64,000 bases of DNA. It comes from Actinomycetes bacterium. GTDB lineage: Bacteria; Actinomycetota; Acidimicrobiia; Acidimicrobiales; Palsa-688. The DNA lies in contig JAKBAM010000001.1 in the NCBI GenBank assembly GCA_021809105.1, positions 186,001 through 250,000 on the forward strand. Reading direction: 5' to 3'. The translations under genes and the position numbers were made by a program. Positions within the stretch are counted from its first letter, which is position 1. The number at the start of each line of letters is the position of its first letter. The notes beneath the pieces were generated by a model that ran no database searches, was not told the origin of the DNA, and was given only the letters and a program-made list of their open reading frames with translations. Positions 24,786-35,871 of this stretch are shown piece by piece.

Positions 24786-27700
24786 CTACGGGACCCTGAG
24801 GGCCCGGGCCAGGAGGTCTGCCTGCTCCAGCTCGTGCATTGCGTGGCTGCCAGTAGCAGGCGAGCCCGAGGCAACCCGGGTGATCTGCTCGAAGCGGTAG
24901 TCGCCACCGAGAAGGCGGGCCAGCCGGTCCCGGACAAATCCCCAAGCGCCCATGTTCTCCGGCTCCTCTTGCAACCACACGATCGAGGTCGCCGAAGCAT
25001 ACGAGGCGACGACGGCGGCGATCGCCTCCTCCGGCCACGGATGGAGCTGCTCCAAGCGCACGATCGCTACATCAGCGGACGAACCGGCCTTGTCGCGCGC
25101 CACCATGGCGTCGAGAGCCACCTTGCCGGTAGCCAACACCACCCGCTGCGCGGCGTTACGGTCAACCATCGTCGGGTCTTCGAGAACTTCGTGGAAATAT
25201 CCCGTGGCCAGCTCGTCGATCTTGGAGTACGCCTCCCGGCCCCGGAGATAGCGCTTGGGGGTGAAGAGCACGAGCGGCTTGCGGCTCGGATGCAGTACCT
25301 GTCGGCGCAGTAGGTGGAACAGCTGTGCTGCGGTTGTCACGTCGGCTACCTGCAGGTTGTCCTCGGCACACAGGTCGAGAAAGCGCTCCATCCGCGCAGA
25401 AGAATGCTCAGCACCCTGACCTTCGTAGCCATGAGGCAGCAAGAGCGTCAGGCCCGAGGTCTGGTTCCACTTGATCTCCGCGGCTGCGAGGAACTGGTCG
25501 ATGATGATCTGGGCCCCGTTGACGAAATCTCCGAACTGGGCCTCCCATGCGACCAATCCGTCTCGCTGGACCAGCGAGTAGCCGTACTCGAAGCCCAGGG
25601 CGGCGTACTCGGAGAGGAGTGAGTCGTAGATATCGAATCGTCCGGGTGCCCCGACGGTCCCCGACGAGGCGACGTCGGTCGCCACGTGGGCCAAGGGCAC
25701 GTAGTCGGCGCCTGTGCGATAGTCGACCAGTGCGGCATTGCGATGCCCGAATGTCCCGCGCCGGGTGTCTTGGCCGGACAAGCGCACGCCGTGGCCCTCG
25801 ACGAGAAGTGATCCGTAAGCGAGGGCCTCCCCCAGCGCCCAGTCGACCTCACCCCCGGCCCAGAGCTTGCGGCGGGCGTCGAAGACCTTGAGGAGCTTCG
25901 GGTGCACGGTGAAACCCTCGGGGTAGCTGTGGAGGCTTTCGACCATGCGTTCCAAGGTCTCGATATCCACGCCGGTTGGTATCCGGGCCAGCACCGGAGC
26001 GGGCTCGGGCGGGGGCGGAAGGTTCGTCGGCTTGGGCGGCGCAGATGCCCGCGTCTCATCGAGAGCGGCCTGCAGCCGAGCCGAGAAGTCCCTGAGCGCC
26101 TCTTCGGCCTCGTCCATGGTGATGTCGCCACGGCGGACCAGCGCCTCGGTGTAGAGCTTGCGGACGCTGCGGTGCTCCTTGATCAGCTGGTACAGGAGCG
26201 GCTGGGTGAGGGAGGGATCATCTTGTTCGTTGTGTCCGAAACGGCGGTAGCAGACCATGTCGATCACGACGTCTTTGTGGAAGGCCTGGCGGAAACCGAA
26301 TGCCAGGCGACCGACCCGAACGCAGGCCTCCGGGTCGTCCCCATTGACATGGAAGACGGGAGCTTGGACCATCTTGGCCACATCGGTTGCGTAGATGGAA
26401 GATCGGGCGGACTCGGGATTGGTGGTAAAGCCCAACTGGTTGTTGATCACCAGGTGGATGGTGCCGCCGGTCTCATATCCGGCGAGGGCAGACATGTTGA
26501 GGGTCTCCGCCACGACGCCCTGGCCGGCGAAGGCGGCGTCGCCGTGGATGAGCAGAGGCAGCACAGGGTGGGCGTCGGGATGGGGAGAAGGCTCGGCCGC
26601 GGTCGGCACCGTGGCGGGCGAGGCCAGCGCACGGTCCTGGTAAGCCCGGGCCATGCCCTCGACCACCGGATCGACGGCTTCGAGGTGGGAGGGGTTCGAG
26701 GCGAGCTCGACGTCGAGCGGGTGGCCGGAGCGGCCGGTGAAGGTCCCTCGAAAACCCTTGTGGTACTTCACATCGCCGGACCCCTGGACCGTGCCCGGAT
26801 CGATGTTCCCCTCGAACTCTTCGAACAAGTCCCCGTAGCGCTTGCCCACGATGTTGATCAGGACGTTCAGCCGTCCCCGGTGGGCCATGCCGAGCACGGC
26901 ATGCTTCTGGCCGGCCACCGCGGCATCATCGAGGATCGCGTCGATGAGCGGGATGGCCGATTCGCCGCCCTCGAGGCCGAACCGCTTCTGGCCGATGTAC
27001 TTGGTGTTGAGGAACTGCTCCAACGCCTCGGCAGCATTCAGGCGGCCCATGATCCAGCGGTGCTCCTCGGAGGCGAGCGACATCGGGACACCTTCGACGT
27101 GCTCCTGGATCCAGCGCTTCTGGCCCGGCTCCTGGATGTGCATGTACTCGACACCGACCGTTCGGCAGTACGCGTCGCGCAGCACGCCGAGTATCTCGCC
27201 GAGCCTACGCTTCTCCACCGGCTCACCCTTGCCCAGGCCCCCCGTGACGAACTCGCGCTCGAGGTCCCACACAGTGAGCCCATAGGTAGCCGGGTCGAGC
27301 TCCGCGTGCATGTGCGGCCTCTTCCAGTCCAGCGGGTCGAGGTGGGCGATGAGGTGACCTCGGACCCGGTACATGTTGATCAGGTGGTCGACGTGGATCT
27401 GCTTGACCAGGTGGCTGTCGGAGCCGTCGCCCAGGTCGTTGGAGTCGGTACGTAACACCACGGCTTCGTATGGGACGCCCATCGCCCGGAAGACGTCCTC
27501 GTAGAATCCGTCCGCTCCTGTCAAAAGCTGGTGGACCTTCTGCAGGAACAGCCCGGACTCGGCGCCCTGGATGATGCGGTGGTCATAGGTCGAGGTGAGT
27601 GTGACGACCTTCGAAACACCCAGCTCGGCTAGGACACGCGGATCGGCTGCCTGCCACTCGGCCGGGTAGTCGATGGTCCCGACACCTACGATGGCCCCCT

Positions 27701-28544
27701 GGCCCGGCATCAGCCGGGGTACCGATTGCACCGTGCCGATCGTTCCGGGGTTGGTCAGGGTGACGGTGGCGCCGGCGAAATCGTCGGCGCCGACCTTGTT
27801 GGTGCGAACCTTGCGGATCAGATCTTCGTACGCCTGCCAGAAGCCGCGGAAGTCGTAGGTGTCGGCGTCCCTGATGACCGGAACGAGAAGGTTGCGGCTG
27901 CCGTCTGGCTTCTGCTGGTCCACTGCGATGCCAAGACCGACGCGGGCATGGCGGATCACGGCCGGAACCGCCTTGGGGTCACCGGCGGCGACGAAGGTGG
28001 AGTTGAGTGCCGGGACAGACCGCAGGCCGCGAACTACGGCGAAACCGATGAGGTGGGTGAAGCTCACCTTGCCGGCCGTGCCGGTCCGCATCAGCTGGTT
28101 GTTGAGGATCTTACGGTTGACCTCGAGTAGGCGAGCCGGGACCACCCTGAAACTCGTGGCAGTGGGCACCTCGAGACTGGCAGTCATGTTGGCGACGATC
28201 CGCGCCGCAGCGCCCCGCAGCGGGGTCCCCGTCGGCGCGGGCGGCCGGGGCTGGGCCGAGGGTGCGACGACGGAAGCGCCACGGTCGGGTGTACCGGAGC
28301 TCTCCTGCGATGCCTGGGTAGCTACAGCCTGGCCGACCTCGACTTCCGCCGTCGATTGTCGGTCGCCGGCGGACTCGGCCAGGCGCGGCCGGGCCAGGTT
28401 GGCCCCGCCGGGGCGGTAACCCTGGAAAAACTCCCGCCAGCTGTCACTGACCGACGTCGGGTCCTGGCGGTACTGCTCGTACATCTCGTCGACCAGCCAG
28501 GCGTTGGGGCCGAACGCGTCGCGGGGAGAGTCGTCTTGTGGCAT
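24786..28544 (-). CDS. kgd: Multifunctional 2-oxoglutarate dehydrogenase/decarboxylase, fused E2-E1
   Basis: Kgd joins the acyltransferase-like (E2) and thiamine-diphosphate (E1) parts of the 2-oxoglutarate complex and supplies the oxidative TCA step to succinyl-CoA. In 1252 residues: an E1-type N-terminal helix (FGPNAWLVDEMYEQYR), a Pro/Ala linker, an E2 catalytic-like domain at about 115-340 with the TYDHRIIQGA active-site segment, then E1 from about 360 with MAHRGRLNVL, GDAAFAGQGV (ThDP motif), INNQLGFTTNP and a full C-terminal transketolase-like domain. No lipoyl domain is present, as in mycobacterial Kgd, which borrows lipoyl from the pyruvate complex. Monocistronic, with a leaderless-type promoter, divergent from ettA. 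Confidence 0.96.
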   Translation of the reverse strand: MPQDDSPRDAFGPNAWLVDEMYEQYRQDPTSVSDSWREFFQGYRPGGANLARPRLAESAGDRQSTAEVEVGQAVATQASQESSGTPDRGASVVAPSAQPRPPAPTGTPLRGAAARIVANMTASLEVPTATSFRVVPARLLEVNRKILNNQLMRTGTAGKVSFTHLIGFAVVRGLRSVPALNSTFVAAGDPKAVPAVIRHARVGLGIAVDQQKPDGSRNLLVPVIRDADTYDFRGFWQAYEDLIRKVRTNKVGADDFAGATVTLTNPGTIGTVQSVPRLMPGQGAIVGVGTIDYPAEWQAADPRVLAELGVSKVVTLTSTYDHRIIQGAESGLFLQKVHQLLTGADGFYEDVFRAMGVPYEAVVLRTDSNDLGDGSDSHLVKQIHVDHLINMYRVRGHLIAHLDPLDWKRPHMHAELDPATYGLTVWDLEREFVTGGLGKGEPVEKRRLGEILGVLRDAYCRTVGVEYMHIQEPGQKRWIQEHVEGVPMSLASEEHRWIMGRLNAAEALEQFLNTKYIGQKRFGLEGGESAIPLIDAILDDAAVAGQKHAVLGMAHRGRLNVLINIVGKRYGDLFEEFEGNIDPGTVQGSGDVKYHKGFRGTFTGRSGHPLDVELASNPSHLEAVDPVVEGMARAYQDRALASPATVPTAAEPSPHPDAHPVLPLLIHGDAAFAGQGVVAETLNMSALAGYETGGTIHLVINNQLGFTTNPESARSSIYATDVAKMVQAPVFHVNGDDPEACVRVGRLAFGFRQAFHKDVVIDMVCYRRFGHNEQDDPSLTQPLLYQLIKEHRSVRKLYTEALVRRGDITMDEAEEALRDFSARLQAALDETRASAPPKPTNLPPPPEPAPVLARIPTGVDIETLERMVESLHSYPEGFTVHPKLLKVFDARRKLWAGGEVDWALGEALAYGSLLVEGHGVRLSGQDTRRGTFGHRNAALVDYRTGADYVPLAHVATDVASSGTVGAPGRFDIYDSLLSEYAALGFEYGYSLVQRDGLVAWEAQFGDFVNGAQIIIDQFLAAAEIKWNQTSGLTLLLPHGYEGQGAEHSSARMERFLDLCAEDNLQVADVTTAAQLFHLLRRQVLHPSRKPLVLFTPKRYLRGREAYSKIDELATGYFHEVLEDPTMVDRNAAQRVVLATGKVALDAMVARDKAGSSADVAIVRLEQLHPWPEEAIAAVVASYASATSIVWLQEEPENMGAWGFVRDRLARLLGGDYRFEQITRVASGSPATGSHAMHELEQADLLARALRVP

Positions 28545-28552
28545 GAAGTCCC

Positions 28553-28558
28553 AGAGTA
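28553..28558 (-). promoter_or_regulatory. Leaderless-type -10 box of kgd
   Basis: TACTCT (minus strand) ends 8 nt before the ATG at 28544. Confidence 0.5.
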
Positions 28559-28641
28559 CGACCGTTGGGGCCGATCAAGGAACGAAGAGCCCCGCGTCCT
28601 GGCTGCACGGCGCGTCGCTGCGGCAAGGCACACTGGAGGGC

Positions 28642-30321
<1,680 letters not shown>

Positions 30322-30342
30322 CGGACCGTGTGGACCCACCGG

Positions 30343-30348
30343 TAGCGT
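30343..30348 (+). promoter_or_regulatory. Possible -10 box of the alpha/beta hydrolase gene
   Basis: TAGCGT ends 9 nt before the GTG at 30358, at the long end of the spacing seen here. Confidence 0.35.
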
Positions 30349-30357
30349 CGGTCGGCA

Positions 30358-31245
30358 GTGCTCACCCCCCCTGGCCTTCACATCCACGTCCGGCCCCCCC
30401 TCGAGTCGCCCGCAAAGGGCCTCTCCCGGGTCGTGCTGGTGCACGGCGCCATGGATCGCGGTGGCAGCTTCGGGCGCGTGGCCCAGAAGCTCCGCGACCT
30501 CGAGGTCGTCACCTACGACCGCCGGGGCTATGCGCGGTCGATGGACGCCGGTCAGTGCGAGGGCTTCGAGGACCAAGTCGCTGACCTATTGACCGTGCTC
30601 GAGGGGCGTCCCGGGGTCGTCGCCGGCCACAGCTTCGGCGGCAACGTTGCGCTGGCCGCCGCGCAGGCCGAGCCCGCCCTGGTGCCGGCGGCAGTGGTGT
30701 TCGAACCGCCGGCGCCTTGGACTCCGGGATGGCCGGCCCTGACCCGGCGGTCTGCTACCGGCTCGACGGCCGAAGCGGTGGCGGAGTCGTTTATGCGCAG
30801 GACCGTCGGGGACCGGGTCTGGGAGCACCTCCCACGCGCCACGCAGGTCCAGCGCCGGGCTGAGGGTGTCACCCTGCTGAACGAGCTGGAGGCGCTCGGT
30901 GAGCGTAGGCCGTACGACCCGAGCCGGATCACCGCGCCGGTCGTAGTCGGGTGGGGCACCGCATCGCCACCCCATCTGAGCGAGGCGGCCCGTCAGCTGG
31001 CCTGCGAGCTGCCCAATGCCGTCCGCTACGAGGTCAGGGGCGCGGGCCACGGAGTCCACCTGACCCACGCCTCGGACTTCGCGGCGATGATCCGCGTGGC
31101 AGTCGGAGAAGGTCGGACAGCAGCAACAGCATCGGCTGAACGAGTCCGCGCTCCGCTGGGTAGGGAGTTCGACAGTCCGCACCGATCGCCGGCGCGCCGA
31201 GAGGAGCACGGATGCGCATTGCCGTCACCGGGACACACGGACTGA
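30358..31245 (+). CDS. Alpha/beta-hydrolase fold protein
   Basis: A 295-residue alpha/beta hydrolase. The oxyanion-hole segment is VLVHGAMDRGG, the nucleophile elbow is AGHSFGGNV (Ser), and a late GAGHGVHL supplies the His. Substrate unknown. It begins with GTG 36 nt after ettA. Its last 34 nt overlap the start of the next gene; the residues there (RSPARREEHGC...) look like run-on beyond the fold. Confidence 0.85.
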   Translation: MLTPPGLHIHVRPPLESPAKGLSRVVLVHGAMDRGGSFGRVAQKLRDLEVVTYDRRGYARSMDAGQCEGFEDQVADLLTVLEGRPGVVAGHSFGGNVALAAAQAEPALVPAAVVFEPPAPWTPGWPALTRRSATGSTAEAVAESFMRRTVGDRVWEHLPRATQVQRRAEGVTLLNELEALGERRPYDPSRITAPVVVGWGTASPPHLSEAARQLACELPNAVRYEVRGAGHGVHLTHASDFAAMIRVAVGEGRTAATASAERVRAPLGREFDSPHRSPARREEHGCALPSPGHTD

Positions 31246-32105
31246 TCGCCGGGCGCCTCGTCCCCGCGCTACGCGACATCGGCCACACCGTCGTACCACT
31301 GGTGCGCGGGGAGGCCCGCGCGGGTGAGGTGCACTGGGACCCGTCCAGAGGCGAGCTGCAAGTAGCCGACCTGGCCGGGATCGATGCCGCTGTGCACCTT
31401 GCCGGCGCTGGACTACTCCGGCGGTGGAGCGATCGCGGCAAGGATCTGATCCTCGACAGCAGGATCACCGGGACGACTCTGCTCGCCGGGGCGCTGGCCT
31501 CGCTGGACCCGAAGCCGAAAGTCTTCCTCTCGGGCTCAGCGGTCGGCTGGTACGGGAATCGCGGCGACGAAGCCCTTTCGGAGGACAGCACCTCTGGCAC
31601 CGGCTTCCTGGCCGAGGTGGCCCGGCGCTGGGAGGGGTCCGCCGCAGCCGCGATCGATGCCGGCATCCGCACGGTCTTTCTCCGAACCGGCATAGTTCAG
31701 GCGGCCGAGGGGGGCGCCCTCAAGGCACAGAGGCCAATCTTTTCGCTCGGTCTCGGTGGCCGCATCGGATCGGGAAGGCAGTGGGTCAGCTGGATCAGCA
31801 TCGACGACGAGGTGGGAGGCATCCTGCACGCTCTCGGTACCGATGGCCTATCGGGTCCGCTCAACCTGAGCGCCCCCAACCCGGTGACCAACGCCGACTA
31901 TACGAAGGCGCTGGGGCGCGCCCTTCGCCGGCCGGCCCTCCTGGTGGTGCCAAAGGCAGCCGTCTCCGCTGCGCTGGGCGCTGAGATGGCCCAGCAGATG
32001 CTCCTCGGGGGACAGCGCGCCCTGCCCGCGAAGCTCGAGGCGACGGGCTACGAGTTCCGGCACCCGACGATCGATGATGCCCTCAGTGCGCTCCTTCGCG
32101 TGTGA
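31212..32105 (+). CDS. TIGR01777-family (SDR39U1-like) epimerase
   Basis: A 297-residue extended SDR-like protein of the type known as YfcH/SDR39U1. The NAD-binding motif is VTGTHGLIAGRL (TGxxGxxG), followed by the family's HLAGAGLLRRWSDRGK, SGSAVGWYGNRG (catalytic Tyr region) and the C-terminal DUF1731 domain (GQRALPAKLEATGYEFRHP). The physiological substrate is unknown even in E. coli. It overlaps the hydrolase gene by 34 nt and the glycosyltransferase gene by 4 nt (GTGA). Confidence 0.93.
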   Translation: MRIAVTGTHGLIAGRLVPALRDIGHTVVPLVRGEARAGEVHWDPSRGELQVADLAGIDAAVHLAGAGLLRRWSDRGKDLILDSRITGTTLLAGALASLDPKPKVFLSGSAVGWYGNRGDEALSEDSTSGTGFLAEVARRWEGSAAAAIDAGIRTVFLRTGIVQAAEGGALKAQRPIFSLGLGGRIGSGRQWVSWISIDDEVGGILHALGTDGLSGPLNLSAPNPVTNADYTKALGRALRRPALLVVPKAAVSAALGAEMAQQMLLGGQRALPAKLEATGYEFRHPTIDDALSALLRV

Positions 32106-33004
32106 CCAAGGAGGGTGCAGCTGAAGAGGTGCTCGGCGTGGTGATCGTCCACCGGAACCGGCCCGAGATGGTGGCGGCCTCCGTCGCCGCGTTCACCCGT
32201 CAGGGGATCCCGACCGAGGTCGTGGTGGTCGACAACAGCGAGGCTCCCGAGACCACGCAGCGGCTTCGCGAGCTGCTGCCGGAGGCAGTCACCGTGCTGG
32301 CGACCGGCACGAACGCGGGCTTCGGGCCCGGTGCCAACATCGGCCTACGGCACTGGCTCTCGGAAGGGCGAGGCAAGTGGGTGGCGGTGGCACCCCACGA
32401 TGCAATGCCAACCGATGGCTGCCTGGAGCGCCTGCTGTACGAGGCCCGTCTCCGGCCCGACGCCGGGCTGGTGTCGGCCGAGTACGGAGAGGGCTTCGAC
32501 ATGGTGCCCGCCGTGGACTGGGTGATCGGCGGCTACTACCGCTCCTCGGGGCGAGGCGCCGGTTGGCAGGATGTCGACTACCCGCATGGCACGTTGATGC
32601 TGGCGCGGCGGGCCACCCTCGAGGAGATCGGGTTGTTCGACGAGCGGTATTTCGCGTACTGCGAGGAGGTTGACCTCGCGCTGCGCGCCCGGGAGGCCGG
32701 CTGGCGAGTCGGCATCGTGTGGGGGGCTGTGGTCACCAACGGCGCCCTGCCCACGCAGCTGATCGCCGACTACCTACAGGTGCGCAACACGTTGCTGCTG
32801 GTCCGGGACCGCTTCGGGCGGTACCCCGCCTTCGTCCGAGGGGTCCTCGCTCTACTCGCTGCGCTACGACGGGCTCGACGTGACCCGGCCCGAGCGGGGC
32901 TGCACCTGCGCGTGGAGAGCCGCGCCGTCGCCGACTTCATCAGAGGTCGCTACGGTGCGCCCCCTGCGGCGGTGTGGGCCATGTGCGACGGCCGTGACCG
33001 CTGA
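32102..33004 (+). CDS. Family 2 glycosyltransferase (rhamnosyltransferase-like)
   Basis: A 300-residue GT-A fold glycosyltransferase, probably transferring a sugar to a cell-surface or lipid acceptor. It shows VVIVHRNRPEMV, the nucleotide-binding VVVDNSEAP, GFGPGANIGLRH, an acidic HDAMPTDG in the place of DxD, HGTLMLARRATLEEIG and FDERYFAYCEEVDLALRAREAGW, which is the signature of rhamnosyltransferase-type GT2 enzymes. No membrane segment is obvious. The GTG start overlaps the upstream stop (GTGA). Confidence 0.88.
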   Translation: MTKEGAAEEVLGVVIVHRNRPEMVAASVAAFTRQGIPTEVVVVDNSEAPETTQRLRELLPEAVTVLATGTNAGFGPGANIGLRHWLSEGRGKWVAVAPHDAMPTDGCLERLLYEARLRPDAGLVSAEYGEGFDMVPAVDWVIGGYYRSSGRGAGWQDVDYPHGTLMLARRATLEEIGLFDERYFAYCEEVDLALRAREAGWRVGIVWGAVVTNGALPTQLIADYLQVRNTLLLVRDRFGRYPAFVRGVLALLAALRRARRDPARAGLHLRVESRAVADFIRGRYGAPPAAVWAMCDGRDR

Positions 33005-33034
33005 TGGCGAGTCCTTGCTTTTCAGAGCGGACCG

Positions 33035-33040
33035 TAGGTT
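33035..33040 (+). promoter_or_regulatory. Leaderless-type -10 box of the flavoprotein gene
   Basis: TAGGTT ends 7 nt before the ATG at 33048 and supports that start over upstream in-frame codons. Confidence 0.5.
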
Positions 33041-33047
33041 TGTGGGG

Positions 33048-34355
33048 ATGAGCCACAACGCGACCGTGGTGCGGGCTGAAGCGTCAGGACTGGGCGCCCC
33101 GCGCCGCGCCACACCAGAGCGGAGCGCCGATGTCGCCGTGGTAGGCGCGGGGCCGGCTGGCGCGGCCGCGGCCATCCACCTCGCCCGATGCGGGCGCAAG
33201 GTCGTCGTGGTGGACCGGGCGCGCTTCCCGCGCGACAAGTGCTGTGGCGACGGGTTGACATCCTTGGCGCTCCGACACTTGGATCATCTCGGCTTGGACC
33301 CTGCTGCGGTTGCGTCGTGGACGCCACTCGATGGGGTGCGGATCCGCATTCCCGCGGGCGTCGAGCATCGCTTCGAGCTGCCGGCGGGTCCGGGCATCTA
33401 TGCGGCAGTGGCCCGGCGGATGGATCTCGATGCTGCGGTCGTCGAGCTGGCACGCATCGCCGGCGCCGAGGTCATCGAGGGCACGGCGGTGAATGCCGCG
33501 GAGGTTCTGCCCGACGGTCGAGTACAGCTGGGCCTGAGCGACGGCTCGGTCCTCTCGGCCTGGTATGCGGTGGGAGCCGACGGCATGTGGTCGCCGCTGC
33601 GCAAGCTGCTCGGTGCCGGCCCCGCCGGCTACTTGGGAGACTGGCACGCCGCCCGCCAGTACTTCCGTCGTACCGGCTGCGAGGCCAGACAAATGTGGGT
33701 GTGGTTCGAGGGGGACATGCTCCCCGGGTACGCGTGGTCGTTCCCGCTCCCCGGCGGGGCCGTCAATGTCGGGTTCGGCATCCACCGGCGGGCCGAAGTC
33801 CCAACCGGCTCGATGAAGGCGCTGTGGGCGGACTTCCTCAGCCGTCCGCACGTGGCCCGTGTGCTGGGTCCCTACGCTGAGGCGGACGGCCCCCTGAAGG
33901 CGTGGCCCATCCCCACCCGTATCGGCACCTCCCCTCTCGTGGCCGGGGGCGGGCGGGTCCTCTTCGTCGGGGACGCTGCGCGCGCGGGAGACACCATGAC
34001 CGGTGAGGGCATCGCGCAGGCGCTGGAGACCGGGCAGCTTGCGGCGGCCGCCATCGTTTCGGCCGGCGCCGGAGCGCCAGCGGTTGCGGGACGCCGATAC
34101 CGGCTGACGGTGGCGGGCGGCCTGCTCGCCGATGACCTCCTCGCCCGGGGGTTCAGTCGGGTGATGGCCCACGCCAAGGGGGCCAACGGCTGGTTGCCCA
34201 TCGCCATCAAGACGGCATTCGGCCGCCGCGAGTTCGCGCCCTGGATGTTTGAGCACTACCCGAGGGCACTCCCGGCCACCCCCTACCGGTGGCGGCGCGG
34301 CATCCTTGCGGAGCCCGGCGCCTTCGCGGCCAGCGCGTCAAGGCCCCTGCACTAA
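33048..34355 (+). CDS. Geranylgeranyl-reductase-family FAD oxidoreductase
   Basis: A 435-residue FAD-dependent protein of the geranylgeranyl reductase/halogenase-like group. The dinucleotide motif is VAVVGAGPAGAAAA, followed by DRARFPRDKCCGDGL, the family's second signature, and the late FAD motif VLFVGDAARAGDTMTGEGI. Members reduce isoprenoid double bonds (menaquinone side chains, archaeal-type lipids, chlorophyll) or oxidise other lipids. In actinobacteria a menaquinone reductase role is plausible, but the substrate is not shown by sequence. The frame is open upstream into the glycosyltransferase gene. Confidence 0.9.
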   Translation: MSHNATVVRAEASGLGAPRRATPERSADVAVVGAGPAGAAAAIHLARCGRKVVVVDRARFPRDKCCGDGLTSLALRHLDHLGLDPAAVASWTPLDGVRIRIPAGVEHRFELPAGPGIYAAVARRMDLDAAVVELARIAGAEVIEGTAVNAAEVLPDGRVQLGLSDGSVLSAWYAVGADGMWSPLRKLLGAGPAGYLGDWHAARQYFRRTGCEARQMWVWFEGDMLPGYAWSFPLPGGAVNVGFGIHRRAEVPTGSMKALWADFLSRPHVARVLGPYAEADGPLKAWPIPTRIGTSPLVAGGGRVLFVGDAARAGDTMTGEGIAQALETGQLAAAAIVSAGAGAPAVAGRRYRLTVAGGLLADDLLARGFSRVMAHAKGANGWLPIAIKTAFGRREFAPWMFEHYPRALPATPYRWRRGILAEPGAFAASASRPLH

Positions 34356-34402
34356 GTCACCCGTCGGTCGTGGTCGGCTGGCTCGCCGCAGGAGAGGTGC
34401 AT

Positions 34403-34408
34403 TACCTT
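34403..34408 (+). promoter_or_regulatory. Leaderless-type -10 box of the SDR gene
   Basis: TACCTT ends 7 nt before the ATG at 34416. Confidence 0.5.
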
Positions 34409-34415
34409 CCAACGT

Positions 34416-35312
34416 ATGGCAGACATCGGCTTCGACGGCAAGGTAGCGATCGTCACCGGCGCAGGTGGAGGCCTTGGCCGCCAGCACGCGCTGCTGTTGG
34501 CATCGCGGGGTGCTCGGGTGGTCGTCAACGACCTCGGCGGTACGGTGTCGGGCGACGGCGCCGACAAGGGGCCAGCCGAGACGGTTGTGGCCGAGATCAC
34601 CGACGCCGGCGGCGAGGCGGTGGCGGACGGCAACAATGTCTCCACGCCCGAGGGTGGCGAGGCGCTCGTCGAGGCGGCCGTCACGGCCTTCGGGCGGATC
34701 GACATCGTCATCAACAACGCCGGCATTCTTCGGGACAAGACCTTCCACAACATGACGCCCGAGCTACTCGAGCCCGTCCTCGACGTTCACCTTAAGGGCG
34801 CGTTCTACGTAACCCGTCCCGCATGGCTCAAGTTCCGGGAGCAGGGCTACGGCCGGGTGGTCAACACCTCCTCCAACTCCGGGATCCTCGGGAACTTCGG
34901 CCAGAGCAACTACGGCGCGGCCAAGATGGGGCTCGTTGGCTTCACCCGGGTCTTGGCCGCCGAAGGAGCCAAGTACAACATCAAGGCGAACGCCATCGCA
35001 CCGATCGCCAAGACCCGTATGACCGAGGAGCTCCTAGGCGCTGGCGCCGACCGGTTCCAGCCGGAGCTGGTGTCCCCGGTGGTGGCCTGGCTGGCCCATG
35101 AAGACGTACCGGTTTCGGGCGAGGTGTACACCGTGGGAGCCGGGCGTGTTGCCCGGTTCTTCATCGGCATGACCGAGGGTTACTTCAACCCCAAGCTCAG
35201 TATCGAGGATGTAGTCGAGCACTGGGACCAAATCCGGGATGAGTCGGGCTACACCGTGCCTTCCGGGCCCCACGATGAGTTCAGGGCCTTCGCCAAACTG
35301 CTGGAGGGCTGA
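34416..35312 (+). CDS. Short-chain dehydrogenase, (3R)-hydroxyacyl-CoA dehydrogenase-like
   Basis: A 298-residue classical SDR. The cofactor motif is VTGAGGGLGRQHAL, followed by VNDLGG (Asp, NAD preference), NNAG, the catalytic Ser in NTSSNSG and YGAAK (Tyr-x-x-x-Lys). The GRQHALLLASRGARVVVNDLGG region and the length resemble the dehydrogenase part of peroxisomal multifunctional enzyme 2 (HSD17B4), so a role in beta-oxidation of acyl- or steroid-CoA is likely. Convergent with the 2H phosphoesterase gene, 13 nt away. Confidence 0.92.
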   Translation: MADIGFDGKVAIVTGAGGGLGRQHALLLASRGARVVVNDLGGTVSGDGADKGPAETVVAEITDAGGEAVADGNNVSTPEGGEALVEAAVTAFGRIDIVINNAGILRDKTFHNMTPELLEPVLDVHLKGAFYVTRPAWLKFREQGYGRVVNTSSNSGILGNFGQSNYGAAKMGLVGFTRVLAAEGAKYNIKANAIAPIAKTRMTEELLGAGADRFQPELVSPVVAWLAHEDVPVSGEVYTVGAGRVARFFIGMTEGYFNPKLSIEDVVEHWDQIRDESGYTVPSGPHDEFRAFAKLLEG

Positions 35313-35325
35313 CCGGCCCCGAGAC

Positions 35326-35871
35326 CTAGCTCAGGACCGTGCTCCAAAGCCGCGACCAACGCAGACCGTCGCCGACCATCACCCACAGCTCCTCCGCTCG
35401 GCACTTCACGGGCAGAGACAGCCGCAGGGCATCGGCCACGGGTCGCAGTTCGTCGCCGTCGCCCGCGTGTCCGACCGTCAGGTGGGGGACGACCTCGTCG
35501 AACTCGTCGTCCCACGGCGGCGTGGCGAACCGGTCGGCGAGGCGGTTGGTCAACGACCGGAAGCCCTCCGCCGGATAGGGCTCCAGCCACAGCACGTTAC
35601 GACCGAACCAGCCGATGTCGATCAGCTCGAAATCGAAGGCCCGGTCCTCACCCACGCTGGCAGCCAACTCTTCGAGATCGGCGTCGGTGATCTCCTCGGG
35701 GGGAAGCCAGGGCACGATCAGGGTGATGTGTGCGGGCACGCCGGCCGGCGCGACCGGGTCGTGCGCCTGGCGCCAACGGTCCACTATGGGCTCAGCCGCC
35801 GGCACTGGGACGAGGATCGCGCTCTGGCGCCGCCCGCTGCTGGTACCGGCGCCCGCTGCCCCCATGGTCAC
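35326..35871 (-). CDS. 2H phosphoesterase (2'-5' RNA ligase / cyclic phosphodiesterase family)
   Basis: A 181-residue 2H phosphoesterase with both signature motifs, HITLIVP at about residue 48 and HLTVGH at about residue 133. Family members (ThpR/LigT) hydrolyse 2',3'-cyclic phosphates or reversibly ligate 2'-5' RNA bonds. The GTG at 35871 forms a GTGA overlap with the ligC stop, so the two genes are coupled; an ATG two codons later is an alternative. The N-terminal 20 residues are Gly/Ala-rich and precede the fold. Confidence 0.88.
   Translation of the reverse strand: MTMGAAGAGTSSGRRQSAILVPVPAAEPIVDRWRQAHDPVAPAGVPAHITLIVPWLPPEEITDADLEELAASVGEDRAFDFELIDIGWFGRNVLWLEPYPAEGFRSLTNRLADRFATPPWDDEFDEVVPHLTVGHAGDGDELRPVADALRLSLPVKCRAEELWVMVGDGLRWSRLWSTVLS

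Noticed and set aside
25902-27455. Plus-strand frame of 517 codons opposite kgd
   Set aside because: Antisense shadow of the E1 domain; composition is Val/Asp/His-rich as expected from complemented codons.
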